DNA from: Phytophthora sp. 'mugwort'
Lineage: Eukaryota; Oomycota; Peronosporomycetes; Peronosporales; Peronosporaceae
DNA: 64,000 bases
Assembly: GCA_033558025.1 (NCBI GenBank)
Contig: JAUCEF010000004.1
Location: 310,001-374,000, forward strand
Direction: 5' to 3'
Shown: positions 24,940 through 38,190 of the stretch, in pieces
Numbering within the stretch: the stretch's first letter is position 1
How the letters are laid out: every line of letters starts with the position of its first letter
Position numbers and translations under genes: made by a program
The notes under the pieces: model-generated
Told to the model about the DNA's origin: nothing
Seen by the model: only the letters and a program-made list of their open reading frames with translations
The model's database searches: none

Positions 24940-25304
24940 TCTTCTTATGTTGCCACTAAGCTGTACGCGAAATTGTTTAGCTAACTCCGGGCCAACTGGA
25001 CTCACTACCCGCCCTCTGTTTCCGACACCACACGTAGCCGAACCGTGGCGTGGTTCCAGCAGCGCAGCGAGTTGTCCCCTGACCTAGAAGGCACCGATTC
25101 GGTTGAAGACACACATAGGGGAGTAGGAGGCAACGCTTCGGTGAGAAGGTATGGGGCGGTGGTAGAGTCGCTAGGTTGGCAAACTACGGTGCGGACGACC
25201 GTTAGTGTGGTCCATGGCGGCGTATGTTGTGTAGAATGCTAGTAGGAATGTCTTGAAATGTATGGCGAATGTGGTGAAGAAGTGAATTTGTTTCGTATTT
25301 TAAT

Positions 25305-25385
25305 GACAGCTTGGCCGAGTGGTTAAGGCGATAGACTAGAAATCTATTGGGGTAACCCGCGTGAGTTCAAATCTCACAGCTGTCG
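25305..25385 (+). tRNA. tRNA-Ser(AGA), unit 22
   Basis: Common sequence. Confidence 0.96.
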
Positions 25386-26030
25386 GGTCCATTTTGCATT
25401 GCACTTTTGCACCGCCAACTATCCGCTATCGCCGCCTTCCCACGCCTATGCACTGCTGTGAGCCCGTTGGAGCCTGCATCGGATGCCTTCGCCATCCCCG
25501 CGTACACTACGCGTAGTTTGACCCACATATCTGTGGTTTCGCCACGAATTCTGTTTGTTCACGTCACCTGATCAAAGCTGCGCTTGTTCCCCACTGGGCT
25601 ATTTGCTACGACGGAAGGGTAGCTGCAGCGGATCAATACAGTGCATTCGGGCTGCAGTAGGGACAAAAAAAGTCGCGCCACAGCTTTTCCCGGCAAAACA
25701 CGGCGTAGTCTGGCAACATTGATGCGCGGCAAGACGGTCCTCGTAGCTGATGTTTATCTACCACGCTGCGGTCTCGAGGGGTCTACGCGCCACCGAGAAC
25801 TAGTAAGCCCCGCCGGGAGTAGATGCGCGTACAGTGGGGGCTGTCATGGGCCGTAAGTCAGTCTCGGATTGATCTCACTGTTGTGATATTGGAGTGGGTT
25901 GATGCGATGCGAGAGGGTATGATACCGAGGCGGGCATTCGATGAGTGCTGATAGGGAAGATATCTGTCTGGTTGTGCCGTAAACGGTAGCGCAAGCGTCT
26001 TATTCGGGTAAGTGTGTTCGTGTTTCGAGT

Positions 26031-26103
26031 GTCGGTGTCGTCTAGTGGTTAGGACGTGAGCTTAACACGCTCAAGATCGAGGGTTCGATCCCCTCCTCCG
26101 ATA
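26031..26103 (+). tRNA. tRNA-Val(AAC), unit 23
   Basis: Common sequence. Confidence 0.96.
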
Positions 26104-26468
26104 TCTTCTTATGTTGCCACTAAGCTGTACGCGAAATTGTTTAGCTAACTCCGGGCCAACTGGACTCACTACCCGCCCTCTGTTTCCGACACCACACGTA
26201 GCCGAACCGTGGCGTGGTTCCAGCAGCGCAGCGAGTTGTCCCCTGACCTAGAAGGCACCGATTCGGTTGAAGACACACATAGGGGAGTAGGAGGCAACGC
26301 TTCGGTGAGAAGGTATGGGGCGGTGGTAGAGTCGCTAGGTTGGCAAACTACGGTGCGGACGACCGTTAGTGTGGTCCATGGCGGCGTATGTTGTGTAGAA
26401 TGCTAGTAGGAATGTCTTGAAATGTATGGCGAATGTGGTGAAGAAGTGAATTTGTTTCGTATTTTAAT

Positions 26469-26549
26469 GACAGCTTGGCCGAGTGGTTAAGGCGATAGAC
26501 TAGAAATCTATTGGGGTAACCCGCGTGAGTTCAAATCTCACAGCTGTCG
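26469..26549 (+). tRNA. tRNA-Ser(AGA), unit 23
   Basis: Common sequence; A8 run in the following spacer, as in unit 6. Confidence 0.96.
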
Positions 26550-27195
26550 GGTCCATTTTGCATTGCACTTTTGCACCGCCAACTATCCGCTATCGCCGCC
26601 TTCCCACGCCTATGCACTGCTGTGAGCCCGTTGGAGCCTGCATCGGATGCCTTCGCCATCCCCGCGTACACTACGCGTAGTTTGACCCACATATCTGTGG
26701 TTTCGCCACGAATTCTGTTTGTTCACGTCACCTGATCAAAGCTGCGCTTGTTCCCCACTGGGCTATTTGCTACGACGGAAGGGTAGCTGCAGCGGATCAA
26801 TACAGTGCATTCGGGCTGCAGTAGGGACAAAAAAAAGTCGCGCCACAGCTTTTCCCGGCAAAACACGGCGTAGTCTGGCAACATTGATGCGCGGCAAGAC
26901 GGTCCTCGTAGCTGATGTTTATCTACCACGCTGCGGTCTCGAGGGGTCTACGCGCCACCGAGAACTAGTAAGCCCCGCCGGGAGTAGATGCGCGTACAGT
27001 GGGGGCTGTCATGGGCCGTAAGTCAGTCTCGGATTGATCTCACTGTTGTGATATTGGAGTGGGTTGATGCGATGCGAGAGGGTATGATACCGAGGCGGGC
27101 ATTCGATGAGTGCTGATAGGGAAGATATCTGTCTGGTTGTGCCGTAAACGGTAGCGCAAGCGTCTTATTCGGGTAAGTGTGTTCGTGTTTCGAGT

Positions 27196-27268
27196 GTCGG
27201 TGTCGTCTAGTGGTTAGGACGTGAGCTTAACACGCTCAAGATCGAGGGTTCGATCCCCTCCTCCGATA
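27196..27268 (+). tRNA. tRNA-Val(AAC), unit 24
   Basis: Common sequence; isolated ACCATTAG marker behind it among ACCGTTAG units. Confidence 0.96.
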
Positions 27269-27633
27269 TCTTCTTATGTTGCCACTAAGCTGTACGCGAA
27301 ATTGTTTAGCTAACTCCGGGCCAACTGGACTCACTACCCGCCCTCTGTTTCCGACACCACACGTAGCCGAACCGTGGCGTGGTTCCAGCAGCGCAGCGAG
27401 TTGTCCCCTGACCTAGAAGGCACCGATTCGGTTGAAGACACACATAGGGGAGTAGGAGGCAACGCTTCGGTGAGAAGGTATGGGGCGGTGGTAGAGTCGC
27501 TAGGTTGGCAAACTACGGTGCGGACGACCATTAGTGTGGTCCATGGCGGCGTATGTTGTGTAGAATGCTAGTAGGAATGTCTTGAAATGTATGGCGAATG
27601 TGGTGAAGAAGTGAATTTGTTTCGTATTTTAAT

Positions 27634-27714
27634 GACAGCTTGGCCGAGTGGTTAAGGCGATAGACTAGAAATCTATTGGGGTAACCCGCGTGAGTTCAAA
27701 TCTCACAGCTGTCG
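27634..27714 (+). tRNA. tRNA-Ser(AGA), unit 24
   Basis: Common sequence. Confidence 0.96.
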
Positions 27715-28362
27715 GGTCCATTTTGCATTGCACTTTTGCACCGCCAACTATCCGCTATCGCCGCCTTCCCACGCCTATGCACTGCTGTGAGCCCGTTGGA
27801 GCCTGCATCGGATGCCTTCGCCATCCCCGCGTACACTACGCGTAGTTTGACCCACATATCTGTGGTTTCGCCACGAATTCTGTTTGTTCACGTCACCTGA
27901 TCAAAGCTGCGCTTGTTCCCCACTGGGCTATTTGCTACGACGGAAGGGTAGCTGCAGCGGATCAATACAGTGCATTCGGGCTGCAGTAGGGACAAAAAAA
28001 GTCGCGCCACAGCTTTTCCCGGCAAAACACGGCGTAGTCTGGCAACATTGATGCGCGGCAAGACGGTCCTCGTAGCTGATGTTTATCTACCACGCTGCGG
28101 TCTCGAGGGGTCTACGCGCCACCGAGAACTAGTAAGCCCCGCCGGGAGTAGATGCGCGTACAGTGGGGGCTGTCATGGGCCGTAAGTCAGTCTCGGATTG
28201 ATCTCACTGTTGTGATATTGGAGTGGGTTGATGCGATGCGAGAGGGTATGATACCGAGGCGGGCATTCGATGAGTGCTGATAGGGAAGATATCTGTCTGG
28301 TTGTGCCGTAAACGGTAGCGCAAGCGTCTTATTATTCGGGTAAATGTGTTCGTGTTTCGAGT

Positions 28363-28435
28363 GTCGGTGTCGTCTAGTGGTTAGGACGTGAGCTTAACAC
28401 GCTCAAGATCGAGGGTTCGATCCCCTCCTCCGATA
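28363..28435 (+). tRNA. tRNA-Val(AAC), unit 25
   Basis: Common sequence; upstream flank is the TTATTATTCGG form. Confidence 0.96.
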
Positions 28436-28800
28436 TCTTCTTATGTTGCCACTAAGCTGTACGCGAAATTGTTTAGCTAACTCCGGGCCAACTGGACTCA
28501 CTACCCGCCCTCTGTTTCCGACACCACACGTAGCCGAACCGTGGCGTGGTTCCAGCAGCGCAGCGAGTTGTCCCCTGACCTAGAAGGCACCGATTCGGTT
28601 GAAGACACACATAGGGGAGTAGGAGGCAACGCTTCGGTGAGAAGGTATGGGGCGGTGGTAGAGTCGCTAGGTTGGCAAACTACGGTGCGGACGACCGTTA
28701 GTGTGGTCCATGGCGGCGTATGTTGTGTAGAATGCTAGTAGGAATGTCTTGAAATGTATGGCGAATGTGGTGAAGAAGTGAATTTGTTTCGTATTTTAAT

Positions 28801-28881
28801 GACAGCTTGGCCGAGTGGTTAAGGCGATAGACTAGAAATCTATTGGGGTAACCCGCGTGAGTTCAAATCTCACAGCTGTCG
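28801..28881 (+). tRNA. tRNA-Ser(AGA), unit 25
   Basis: Common sequence; a one-base deletion (GGATCCTTCG) lies in the spacer at about 28,980. Confidence 0.96.
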
Positions 28882-29525
28882 GGTCCATTTTGCATTGCAC
28901 TTTTGCACCGCCAACTATCCGCTATCGCCGCCTTCCCACGCCTATGCACTGCTGTGAGCCCGTTGGAGCCTGCATCGGATCCTTCGCCATCCCCGCGTAC
29001 ACTACGCGTAGTTTGACCCACATATCTGTGGTTTCGCCACGAATTCTGTTTGTTCACGTCACCTGATCAAAGCTGCGCTTGTTCCCCACTGGGCTATTTG
29101 CTACGACGGAAGGGTAGCTGCAGCGGATCAATACAGTGCATTCGGGCTGCAGTAGGGACAAAAAAAGTCGCGCCACAGCTTTTCCCGGCAAAACACGGCG
29201 TAGTCTGGCAACATTGATGCGCGGCAAGACGGTCCTCGTAGCTGATGTTTATCTACCACGCTGCGGTCTCGAGGGGTCTACGCGCCACCGAGAACTAGTA
29301 AGCCCCGCCGGGAGTAGATGCGCGTACAGTGGGGGCTGTCATGGGCCGTAAGTCAGTCTCGGATTGATCTCACTGTTGTGATATTGGAGTGGGTTGATGC
29401 GATGCGAGAGGGTATGATACCGAGGCGGGCATTCGATGAGTGCTGATAGGGAAGATATCTGTCTGGTTGTGCCGTAAACGGTAGCGCAAGCGTCTTATTC
29501 GGGTAAGTGTGTTCGTGTTTCGAGT

Positions 29526-29598
29526 GTCGGTGTCGTCTAGTGGTTAGGACGTGAGCTTAACACGCTCAAGATCGAGGGTTCGATCCCCTCCTCCGATA
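29526..29598 (+). tRNA. tRNA-Val(AAC), unit 26
   Basis: Common sequence. Confidence 0.96.
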
Positions 29599-29963
29599 TC
29601 TTCTTATGTTGCCACTAAGCTGTACGCGAAATTGTTTAGCTAACTCCGGGCCAACTGGACTCACTACCCGCCCTCTGTTTCCGACACCACACGTAGCCGA
29701 ACCGTGGCGTGGTTCCAGCAGCGCAGCGAGTTGTCCCCTGACCTAGAAGGCACCGATTCGGTTGAAGACACACATAGGGGAGTAGGAGGCAACGCTTCGG
29801 TGAGAAGGTATGGGGCGGTGGTAGAGTCGCTAGGTTGGCAAACTACGGTGCGGACGACCGTTAGTGTGGTCCATGGCGGCGTATGTTGTGTAGAATGCTA
29901 GTAGGAATGTCTTGAAATGTATGGCGAATGTGGTGAAGAAGTGAATTTGTTTCGTATTTTAAT

Positions 29964-30044
29964 GACAGCTTGGCCGAGTGGTTAAGGCGATAGACTAGAA
30001 ATCTATTGGGGTAACCCGCGTGAGTTCAAATCTCACAGCTGTCG
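29964..30044 (+). tRNA. tRNA-Ser(AGA), unit 26
   Basis: Common sequence. Confidence 0.96.
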
Positions 30045-30689
30045 GGTCCATTTTGCATTGCACTTTTGCACCGCCAACTATCCGCTATCGCCGCCTTCCC
30101 ACGCCTATGCACTGCTGTGAGCCCGTTGGAGCCTGCATCGGATGCCTTCGCCATCCCCGCGTACACTACGCGTAGTTTGACCCACATATCTGTGGTTTCG
30201 CCACGAATTCTGTTTGTTCACGTCACCTGATCAAAGCTGCGCTTGTTCCCCACTGGGCTATTTGCTACGACGGAAGGGTAGCTGCAGCGGATCAATACAG
30301 TGCATTCGGGCTGCAGTAGGGACAAAAAAAGTCGCGCCACAGCTTTTCCCGGCAAAACACGGCGTAGTCTGGCAACATTGATGCGCGGCAAGACGGTCCT
30401 CGTAGCTGATGTTTATCTACCACGCTGCGGTCTCGAGGGGTCTACGCGCCACCGAGAACTAGTAAGCCCCGCCGGGAGTAGATGCGCGTACAGTGGGGGC
30501 TGTCATGGGCCGTAAGTCAGTCTCGGATTGATCTCACTGTTGTGATATTGGAGTGGGTTGATGCGATGCGAGAGGGTATGATACCGAGGCGGGCATTCGA
30601 TGAGTGCTGATAGGGAAGATATCTGTCTGGTTGTGCCGTAAACGGTAGCGCAAGCGTCTTATTCGGGTAAGTGTGTTCGTGTTTCGAGT

Positions 30690-30762
30690 GTCGGTGTCGT
30701 CTAGTGGTTAGGACGTGAGCTTAACACGCTCAAGATCGAGGGTTCGATCCCCTCCTCCGATA
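30690..30762 (+). tRNA. tRNA-Val(AAC), unit 27
   Basis: Common sequence. Confidence 0.96.
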
Positions 30763-31127
30763 TCTTCTTATGTTGCCACTAAGCTGTACGCGAAATTGTT
30801 TAGCTAACTCCGGGCCAACTGGACTCACTACCCGCCCTCTGTTTCCGACACCACACGTAGCCGAACCGTGGCGTGGTTCCAGCAGCGCAGCGAGTTGTCC
30901 CCTGACCTAGAAGGCACCGATTCGGTTGAAGACACACATAGGGGAGTAGGAGGCAACGCTTCGGTGAGAAGGTATGGGGCGGTGGTAGAGTCGCTAGGTT
31001 GGCAAACTACGGTGCGGACGACCGTTAGTGTGGTCCATGGCGGCGTATGTTGTGTAGAATGCTAGTAGGAATGTCTTGAAATGTATGGCGAATGTGGTGA
31101 AGAAGTGAATTTGTTTCGTATTTTAAT

Positions 31128-31208
31128 GACAGCTTGGCCGAGTGGTTAAGGCGATAGACTAGAAATCTATTGGGGTAACCCGCGTGAGTTCAAATCTCAC
31201 AGCTGTCG
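31128..31208 (+). tRNA. tRNA-Ser(AGA), unit 27
   Basis: Common sequence; private A-to-G change in the spacer at about 31,240. Confidence 0.96.
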
Positions 31209-31853
31209 GGTCCATTTTGCATTGCACTTTTGCACCGCCGACTATCCGCTATCGCCGCCTTCCCACGCCTATGCACTGCTGTGAGCCCGTTGGAGCCTGC
31301 ATCGGATGCCTTCGCCATCCCCGCGTACACTACGCGTAGTTTGACCCACATATCTGTGGTTTCGCCACGAATTCTGTTTGTTCACGTCACCTGATCAAAG
31401 CTGCGCTTGTTCCCCACTGGGCTATTTGCTACGACGGAAGGGTAGCTGCAGCGGATCAATACAGTGCATTCGGGCTGCAGTAGGGACAAAAAAAGTCGCG
31501 CCACAGCTTTTCCCGGCAAAACACGGCGTAGTCTGGCAACATTGATGCGCGGCAAGACGGTCCTCGTAGCTGATGTTTATCTACCACGCTGCGGTCTCGA
31601 GGGGTCTACGCGCCACCGAGAACTAGTAAGCCCCGCCGGGAGTAGATGCGCGTACAGTGGGGGCTGTCATGGGCCGTAAGTCAGTCTCGGATTGATCTCA
31701 CTGTTGTGATATTGGAGTGGGTTGATGCGATGCGAGAGGGTATGATACCGAGGCGGGCATTCGATGAGTGCTGATAGGGAAGATATCTGTCTGGTTGTGC
31801 CGTAAACGGTAGCGCAAGCGTCTTATTCGGGTAAGTGTGTTCGTGTTTCGAGT

Positions 31854-31926
31854 GTCGGTGTCGTCTAGTGGTTAGGACGTGAGCTTAACACGCTCAAGAT
31901 CGAGGGTTCGATCCCCTCCTCCGATA
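31854..31926 (+). tRNA. tRNA-Val(AAC), unit 28
   Basis: Common sequence; CTGTTTTTGAC instead of CTGTTTCCGAC at about 32,008 gives this unit a T5 run behind tRNA-Val. Confidence 0.96.
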
Positions 31927-32291
31927 TCTTCTTATGTTGCCACTAAGCTGTACGCGAAATTGTTTAGCTAACTCCGGGCCAACTGGACTCACTACCCGCC
32001 CTCTGTTTTTGACACCACACGTAGCCGAACCGTGGCGTGGTTCCAGCAGCGCAGCGAGTTGTCCCCTGACCTAGAAGGCACCGATTCGGTTGAAGACACA
32101 CATAGGGGAGTAGGAGGCAACGCTTCGGTGAGAAGGTATGGGGCGGTGGTAGAGTCGCTAGGTTGGCAAACTACGGTGCGGACGACCGTTAGTGTGGTCC
32201 ATGGCGGCGTATGTTGTGTAGAATGCTAGTAGGAATGTCTTGAAATGTATGGCGAATGTGGTGAAGAAGTGAATTTGTTTCGTATTTTAAT

Positions 32292-32372
32292 GACAGCTTG
32301 GCCGAGTGGTTAAGGCGATAGACTAGAAATCTATTGGGGTAACCCGCGTGAGTTCAAATCTCACAGCTGTCG
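32292..32372 (+). tRNA. tRNA-Ser(AGA), unit 28
   Basis: Common sequence. Confidence 0.96.
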
Positions 32373-33017
32373 GGTCCATTTTGCATTGCACTTTTGCACC
32401 GCCAACTATCCGCTATCGCCGCCTTCCCACGCCTATGCACTGCTGTGAGCCCGTTGGAGCCTGCATCGGATGCCTTCGCCATCCCCGCGTACACTACGCG
32501 TAGTTTGACCCACATATCTGTGGTTTCGCCACGAATTCTGTTTGTTCACGTCACCTGATCAAAGCTGCGCTTGTTCCCCACTGGGCTATTTGCTACGACG
32601 GAAGGGTAGCTGCAGCGGATCAATACAGTGCATTCGGGCTGCAGTAGGGACAAAAAAAGTCGCGCCACAGCTTTTCCCGGCAAAACACGGCGTAGTCTGG
32701 CAACATTGATGCGCGGCAAGACGGTCCTCGTAGCTGATGTTTATCTACCACGCTGCGGTCTCGAGGGGTCTACGCGCCACCGAGAACTAGTAAGCCCCGC
32801 CGGGAGTAGATGCGCGTACAGTGGGGGCTGTCATGGGCCGTAAGTCAGTCTCGGATTGATCTCACTGTTGTGATATTGGAGTGGGTTGATGCGATGCGAG
32901 AGGGTATGATACCGAGGCGGGCATTCGATGAGTGCTGATAGGGAAGATATCTGTCTGGTTGTGCCGTAAACGGTAGCGCAAGCGTCTTATTCGGGTAAGT
33001 GTGTTCGTGTTTCGAGT

Positions 33018-33090
33018 GTCGGTGTCGTCTAGTGGTTAGGACGTGAGCTTAACACGCTCAAGATCGAGGGTTCGATCCCCTCCTCCGATA
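33018..33090 (+). tRNA. tRNA-Val(AAC), unit 29
   Basis: Common sequence. Confidence 0.96.
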
Positions 33091-33455
33091 TCTTCTTATG
33101 TTGCCACTAAGCTGTACGCGAAATTGTTTAGCTAACTCCGGGCCAACTGGACTCACTACCCGCCCTCTGTTTCCGACACCACACGTAGCCGAACCGTGGC
33201 GTGGTTCCAGCAGCGCAGCGAGTTGTCCCCTGACCTAGAAGGCACCGATTCGGTTGAAGACACACATAGGGGAGTAGGAGGCAACGCTTCGGTGAGAAGG
33301 TATGGGGCGGTGGTAGAGTCGCTAGGTTGGCAAACTACGGTGCGGACGACCGTTAGTGTGGTCCATGGCGGCGTATGTTGTGTAGAATGCTAGTAGGAAT
33401 GTCTTGAAATGTATGGCGAATGTGGTGAAGAAGTGAATTTGTTTCGTATTTTAAT

Positions 33456-33536
33456 GACAGCTTGGCCGAGTGGTTAAGGCGATAGACTAGAAATCTATTG
33501 GGGTAACCCGCGTGAGTTCAAATCTCACAGCTGTCG
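33456..33536 (+). tRNA. tRNA-Ser(AGA), unit 29
   Basis: Common sequence. Confidence 0.96.
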
Positions 33537-34181
33537 GGTCCATTTTGCATTGCACTTTTGCACCGCCAACTATCCGCTATCGCCGCCTTCCCACGCCTAT
33601 GCACTGCTGTGAGCCCGTTGGAGCCTGCATCGGATGCCTTCGCCATCCCCGCGTACACTACGCGTAGTTTGACCCACATATCTGTGGTTTCGCCACGAAT
33701 TCTGTTTGTTCACGTCACCTGATCAAAGCTGCGCTTGTTCCCCACTGGGCTATTTGCTACGACGGAAGGGTAGCTGCAGCGGATCAATACAGTGCATTCG
33801 GGCTGCAGTAGGGACAAAAAAAGTCGCGCCACAGCTTTTCCCGGCAAAACACGGCGTAGTCTGGCAACATTGATGCGCGGCAAGACGGTCCTCGTAGCTG
33901 ATGTTTATCTACCACGCTGCGGTCTCGAGGGGTCTACGCGCCACCGAGAACTAGTAAGCCCCGCCGGGAGTAGATGCGCGTACAGTGGGGGCTGTCATGG
34001 GCCGTAAGTCAGTCTCGGATTGATCTCACTGTTGTGATATTGGAGTGGGTTGATGCGATGCGAGAGGGTATGATACCGAGGCGGGCATTCGATGAGTGCT
34101 GATAGGGAAGATATCTGTCTGGTTGTGCCGTAAACGGTAGCGCAAGCGTCTTATTCGGGTAAGTGTGTTCGTGTTTCGAGT

Positions 34182-34254
34182 GTCGGTGTCGTCTAGTGGT
34201 TAGGACGTGAGCTTAACACGCTCAAGATCGAGGGTTCGATCCCCTCCTCCGATA
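34182..34254 (+). tRNA. tRNA-Val(AAC), unit 30
   Basis: Common sequence; the spacer behind it has CCCGCGTTGTTTCC, a 2-bp-shorter rearrangement at about 34,327. Confidence 0.96.
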
Positions 34255-34617
34255 TCTTCTTATGTTGCCACTAAGCTGTACGCGAAATTGTTTAGCTAAC
34301 TCCGGGCCAACTGGACTCACTACCCGCGTTGTTTCCGACACCACACGTAGCCGAACCGTGGCGTGGTTCCAGCAGCGCAGCGAGTTGTCCCCTGACCTAG
34401 AAGGCACCGATTCGGTTGAAGACACACATAGGGGAGTAGGAGGCAACGCTTCGGTGAGAAGGTATGGGGCGGTGGTAGAGTCGCTAGGTTGGCAAACTAC
34501 GGTGCGGACGACCGTTAGTGTGGTCCATGGCGGCATATGTTGTGTAGAATGCTAGTAGGAATGTCTTGAAATGTATGGCGAATGTGGTGAAGAAGTGAAT
34601 TTGTTTCGTATTTTAAT

Positions 34618-34698
34618 GACAGCTTGGCCGAGTGGTTAAGGCGATAGACTAGAAATCTATTGGGGTAACCCGCGTGAGTTCAAATCTCACAGCTGTCG
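34618..34698 (+). tRNA. tRNA-Ser(AGA), unit 30
   Basis: Common sequence. Confidence 0.96.
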
Positions 34699-35343
34699 GG
34701 TCCATTTTGCATTGCACTTTTGCACCGCCAACTATCCGCTATCGCCGCCTTCCCACGCCTATGCACTGCTGTGAGCCCGTTGGAGCCTGCATCGGATGCC
34801 TTCGCCATCCCCGCGTACACTACGCGTAGTTTGACCCACATATCTGTGGTTTCGCCACGAATTCTGTTTGTTCACGTCACCTGATCAAAGCTGCGCTTGT
34901 TCCCCACTGGGCTATTTGCTACGACGGAAGGGTAGCTGCAGCGGATCAATACAGTGCATTCGGGCTGCAGTAGGGACAAAAAAAGTCGCGCCACAGCTTT
35001 TCCCGGCAAAACACGGCGTAGTCTGGCAACATTGATGCGCGGCAAGACGGTCCTCGTAGCTGATGTTTATCTACCACGCTGCGGTCTCGAGGGGTCTACG
35101 CGCCACCGAGAACTAGTAAGCCCCGCCGGGAGTAGATGCGCGTACAGTGGGGGCTGTCATGGGCCGTAAGTCAGTCTCGGATTGATCTCACTGTTGTGAT
35201 ATTGGAGTGGGTTGATGCGATGCGAGAGGGTATGATACCGAGGCGGGCATTCGATGAGTGTTGATAGGGAAGATATCTGTCTGGTTGTGCCGTAAACGGT
35301 AGCGCAAGCGTCTTATTCGGGTAAGTGTGTTCGTGTTTCGAGT

Positions 35344-35416
35344 GTCGGTGTCGTCTAGTGGTTAGGACGTGAGCTTAACACGCTCAAGATCGAGGGTTCG
35401 ATCCCCTCCTCCGATA
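35344..35416 (+). tRNA. tRNA-Val(AAC), unit 31
   Basis: Common sequence; flanks carry GAGTGTTGATA and CTAAACTG, shared with unit 33 but not 32. Confidence 0.96.
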
Positions 35417-35781
35417 TCTTCTTATGTTGCCACTAAACTGTACGCGAAATTGTTTAGCTAACTCCGGGCCAACTGGACTCACTACCCGCCCTCTGTTTCC
35501 GACACCACACGTAGCCGAACCGTGGCGTGGTTCCAGCAGCGCAGCGAGTTGTCCCCTGACCTAGAAGGCACCGATTCGGTTGAAGACACACATAGGGGAG
35601 TAGGAGGCAACGCTTCGGTGAGAAGGTATGGGGCGGTGGTAGAGTCGCTAGGTTGGCAAACTACGGTGCGGACGACCGTTAGTGTGGTCCATGGCGGCGT
35701 ATGTTGTGTAGAATGCTAGTAGGAATGTCTTGAAATGTATGGCGAATGTGGTGAAGAAGTGAATTTGTTTCGTATTTTAAT

Positions 35782-35862
35782 GACAGCTTGGCCGAGTGGT
35801 TAAGGCGATAGACTAGAAATCTATTGGGGTAACCCGCGTGAGTTCAAATCTCACAGCTGTCG
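35782..35862 (+). tRNA. tRNA-Ser(AGA), unit 31
   Basis: Common sequence. Confidence 0.96.
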
Positions 35863-36507
35863 GGTCCATTTTGCATTGCACTTTTGCACCGCCAACTATC
35901 CGCTATCGCCGCCTTCCCACGCCTATGCACTGCTGTGAGCCCGTTGGAGCCTGCATCGGATGCCTTCGCCATCCCCGCGTACACTACGCGTAGTTTGACC
36001 CACATATCTGTGGTTTCGCCACGAATTCTGTTTGTTCACGTCACCTGATCAAAGCTGCGCTTGTTCCCCACTGGGCTATTTGCTACGACGGAAGGGTAGC
36101 TGCAGCGGATCAATACAGTGCATTCGGGCTGCAGTAGGGACAAAAAAAGTCGCGCCACAGCTTTTCCCGGCAAAACACGGCGTAGTCTGGCAACATTGAT
36201 GCGCGGCAAGACGGTCCTCGTAGCTGATGTTTATCTACCACGCTGCGGTCTCGAGGGGTCTACGCGCCACCGAGAACTAGTAAGCCCCGCCGGGAGTAGA
36301 TGCGCGTACAGTGGGGGCTGTCATGGGCCGTAAGTCAGTCTCGGATTGATCTCACTGTTGTGATATTGGAGTGGGTTGATGCGATGCGAGAGGGTATGAT
36401 ACCGAGGCGGGCATTCGATGAGTGCTGATAGGGAAGATATCTGTCTGGTTGTGCCGTAAACGGTAGCGCAAGCGTCTTATTCGGGTAAGTGTGTTCGTGT
36501 TTCGAGT

Positions 36508-36580
36508 GTCGGTGTCGTCTAGTGGTTAGGACGTGAGCTTAACACGCTCAAGATCGAGGGTTCGATCCCCTCCTCCGATA
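36508..36580 (+). tRNA. tRNA-Val(AAC), unit 32
   Basis: Common sequence. Confidence 0.96.
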
Positions 36581-36945
36581 TCTTCTTATGTTGCCACTAA
36601 GCTGTACGCGAAATTGTTTAGCTAACTCCGGGCCAACTGGACTCACTACCCGCCCTCTGTTTCCGACACCACACGTAGCCGAACCGTGGCGTGGTTCCAG
36701 CAGCGCAGCGAGTTGTCCCCTGACCTAGAAGGCACCGATTCGGTTGAAGACACACATAGGGGAGTAGGAGGCAACGCTTCGGTGAGAAGGTATGGGGCGG
36801 TGGTAGAGTCGCTAGGTTGGCAAACTACGGTGCGGACGACCGTTAGTGTGGTCCATGGCGGCGTATGTTGTGTAGAATGCTAGTAGGAATGTCTTGAAAT
36901 GTATGGCGAATGTGGTGAAGAAGTGAATTTGTTTCGTATTTTAAT

Positions 36946-37026
36946 GACAGCTTGGCCGAGTGGTTAAGGCGATAGACTAGAAATCTATTGGGGTAACCCG
37001 CGTGAGTTCAAATCTCACAGCTGTCG
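36946..37026 (+). tRNA. tRNA-Ser(AGA), unit 32
   Basis: Common sequence. Confidence 0.96.
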
Positions 37027-37671
37027 GGTCCATTTTGCATTGCACTTTTGCACCGCCAACTATCCGCTATCGCCGCCTTCCCACGCCTATGCACTGCTGT
37101 GAGCCCGTTGGAGCCTGCATCGGATGCCTTCGCCATCCCCGCGTACACTACGCGTAGTTTGACCCACATATCTGTGGTTTCGCCACGAATTCTGTTTGTT
37201 CACGTCACCTGATCAAAGCTGCGCTTGTTCCCCACTGGGCTATTTGCTACGACGGAAGGGTAGCTGCAGCGGATCAATACAGTGCATTCGGGCTGCAGTA
37301 GGGACAAAAAAAGTCGCGCCACAGCTTTTCCCGGCAAAACACGGCGTAGTCTGGCAACATTGATGCGCGGCAAGACGGTCCTCGTAGCTGATGTTTATCT
37401 ACCACGCTGCGGTCTCGAGGGGTCTACGCGCCACCGAGAACTAGTAAGCCCCGCCGGGAGTAGATGCGCGTACAGTGGGGGCTGTCATGGGCCGTAAGTC
37501 AGTCTCGGATTGATCTCACTGTTGTGATATTGGAGTGGGTTGATGCGATGCGAGAGGGTATGATACCGAGGCGGGCATTCGATGAGTGTTGATAGGGAAG
37601 ATATCTGTCTGGTTGTGCCGTAAACGGTAGCGCAAGCGTCTTATTCGGGTAAGTGTGTTCGTGTTTCGAGT

Positions 37672-37744
37672 GTCGGTGTCGTCTAGTGGTTAGGACGTGA
37701 GCTTAACACGCTCAAGATCGAGGGTTCGATCCCCTCCTCCGATA
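37672..37744 (+). tRNA. tRNA-Val(AAC), unit 33
   Basis: Common sequence; flanks as in unit 31. Confidence 0.96.
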
Positions 37745-38109
37745 TCTTCTTATGTTGCCACTAAACTGTACGCGAAATTGTTTAGCTAACTCCGGGCCAA
37801 CTGGACTCACTACCCGCCCTCTGTTTCCGACACCACACGTAGCCGAACCGTGGCGTGGTTCCAGCAGCGCAGCGAGTTGTCCCCTGACCTAGAAGGCACC
37901 GATTCGGTTGAAGACACACATAGGGGAGTAGGAGGCAACGCTTCGGTGAGAAGGTATGGGGCGGTGGTAGAGTCGCTAGGTTGGCAAACTACGGTGCGGA
38001 CGACCGTTAGTGTGGTCCATGGCGGCGTATGTTGTGTAGAATGCTAGTAGGAATGTCTTGAAATGTATGGCGAATGTGGTGAAGAAGTGAATTTGTTTCG
38101 TATTTTAAT

Positions 38110-38190
38110 GACAGCTTGGCCGAGTGGTTAAGGCGATAGACTAGAAATCTATTGGGGTAACCCGCGTGAGTTCAAATCTCACAGCTGTCG
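38110..38190 (+). tRNA. tRNA-Ser(AGA), unit 33 (last serine copy)
   Basis: Common sequence. The spacer behind it has a private change (CACCTCTG for CACTGCTG) at about 38,257. Confidence 0.96.
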
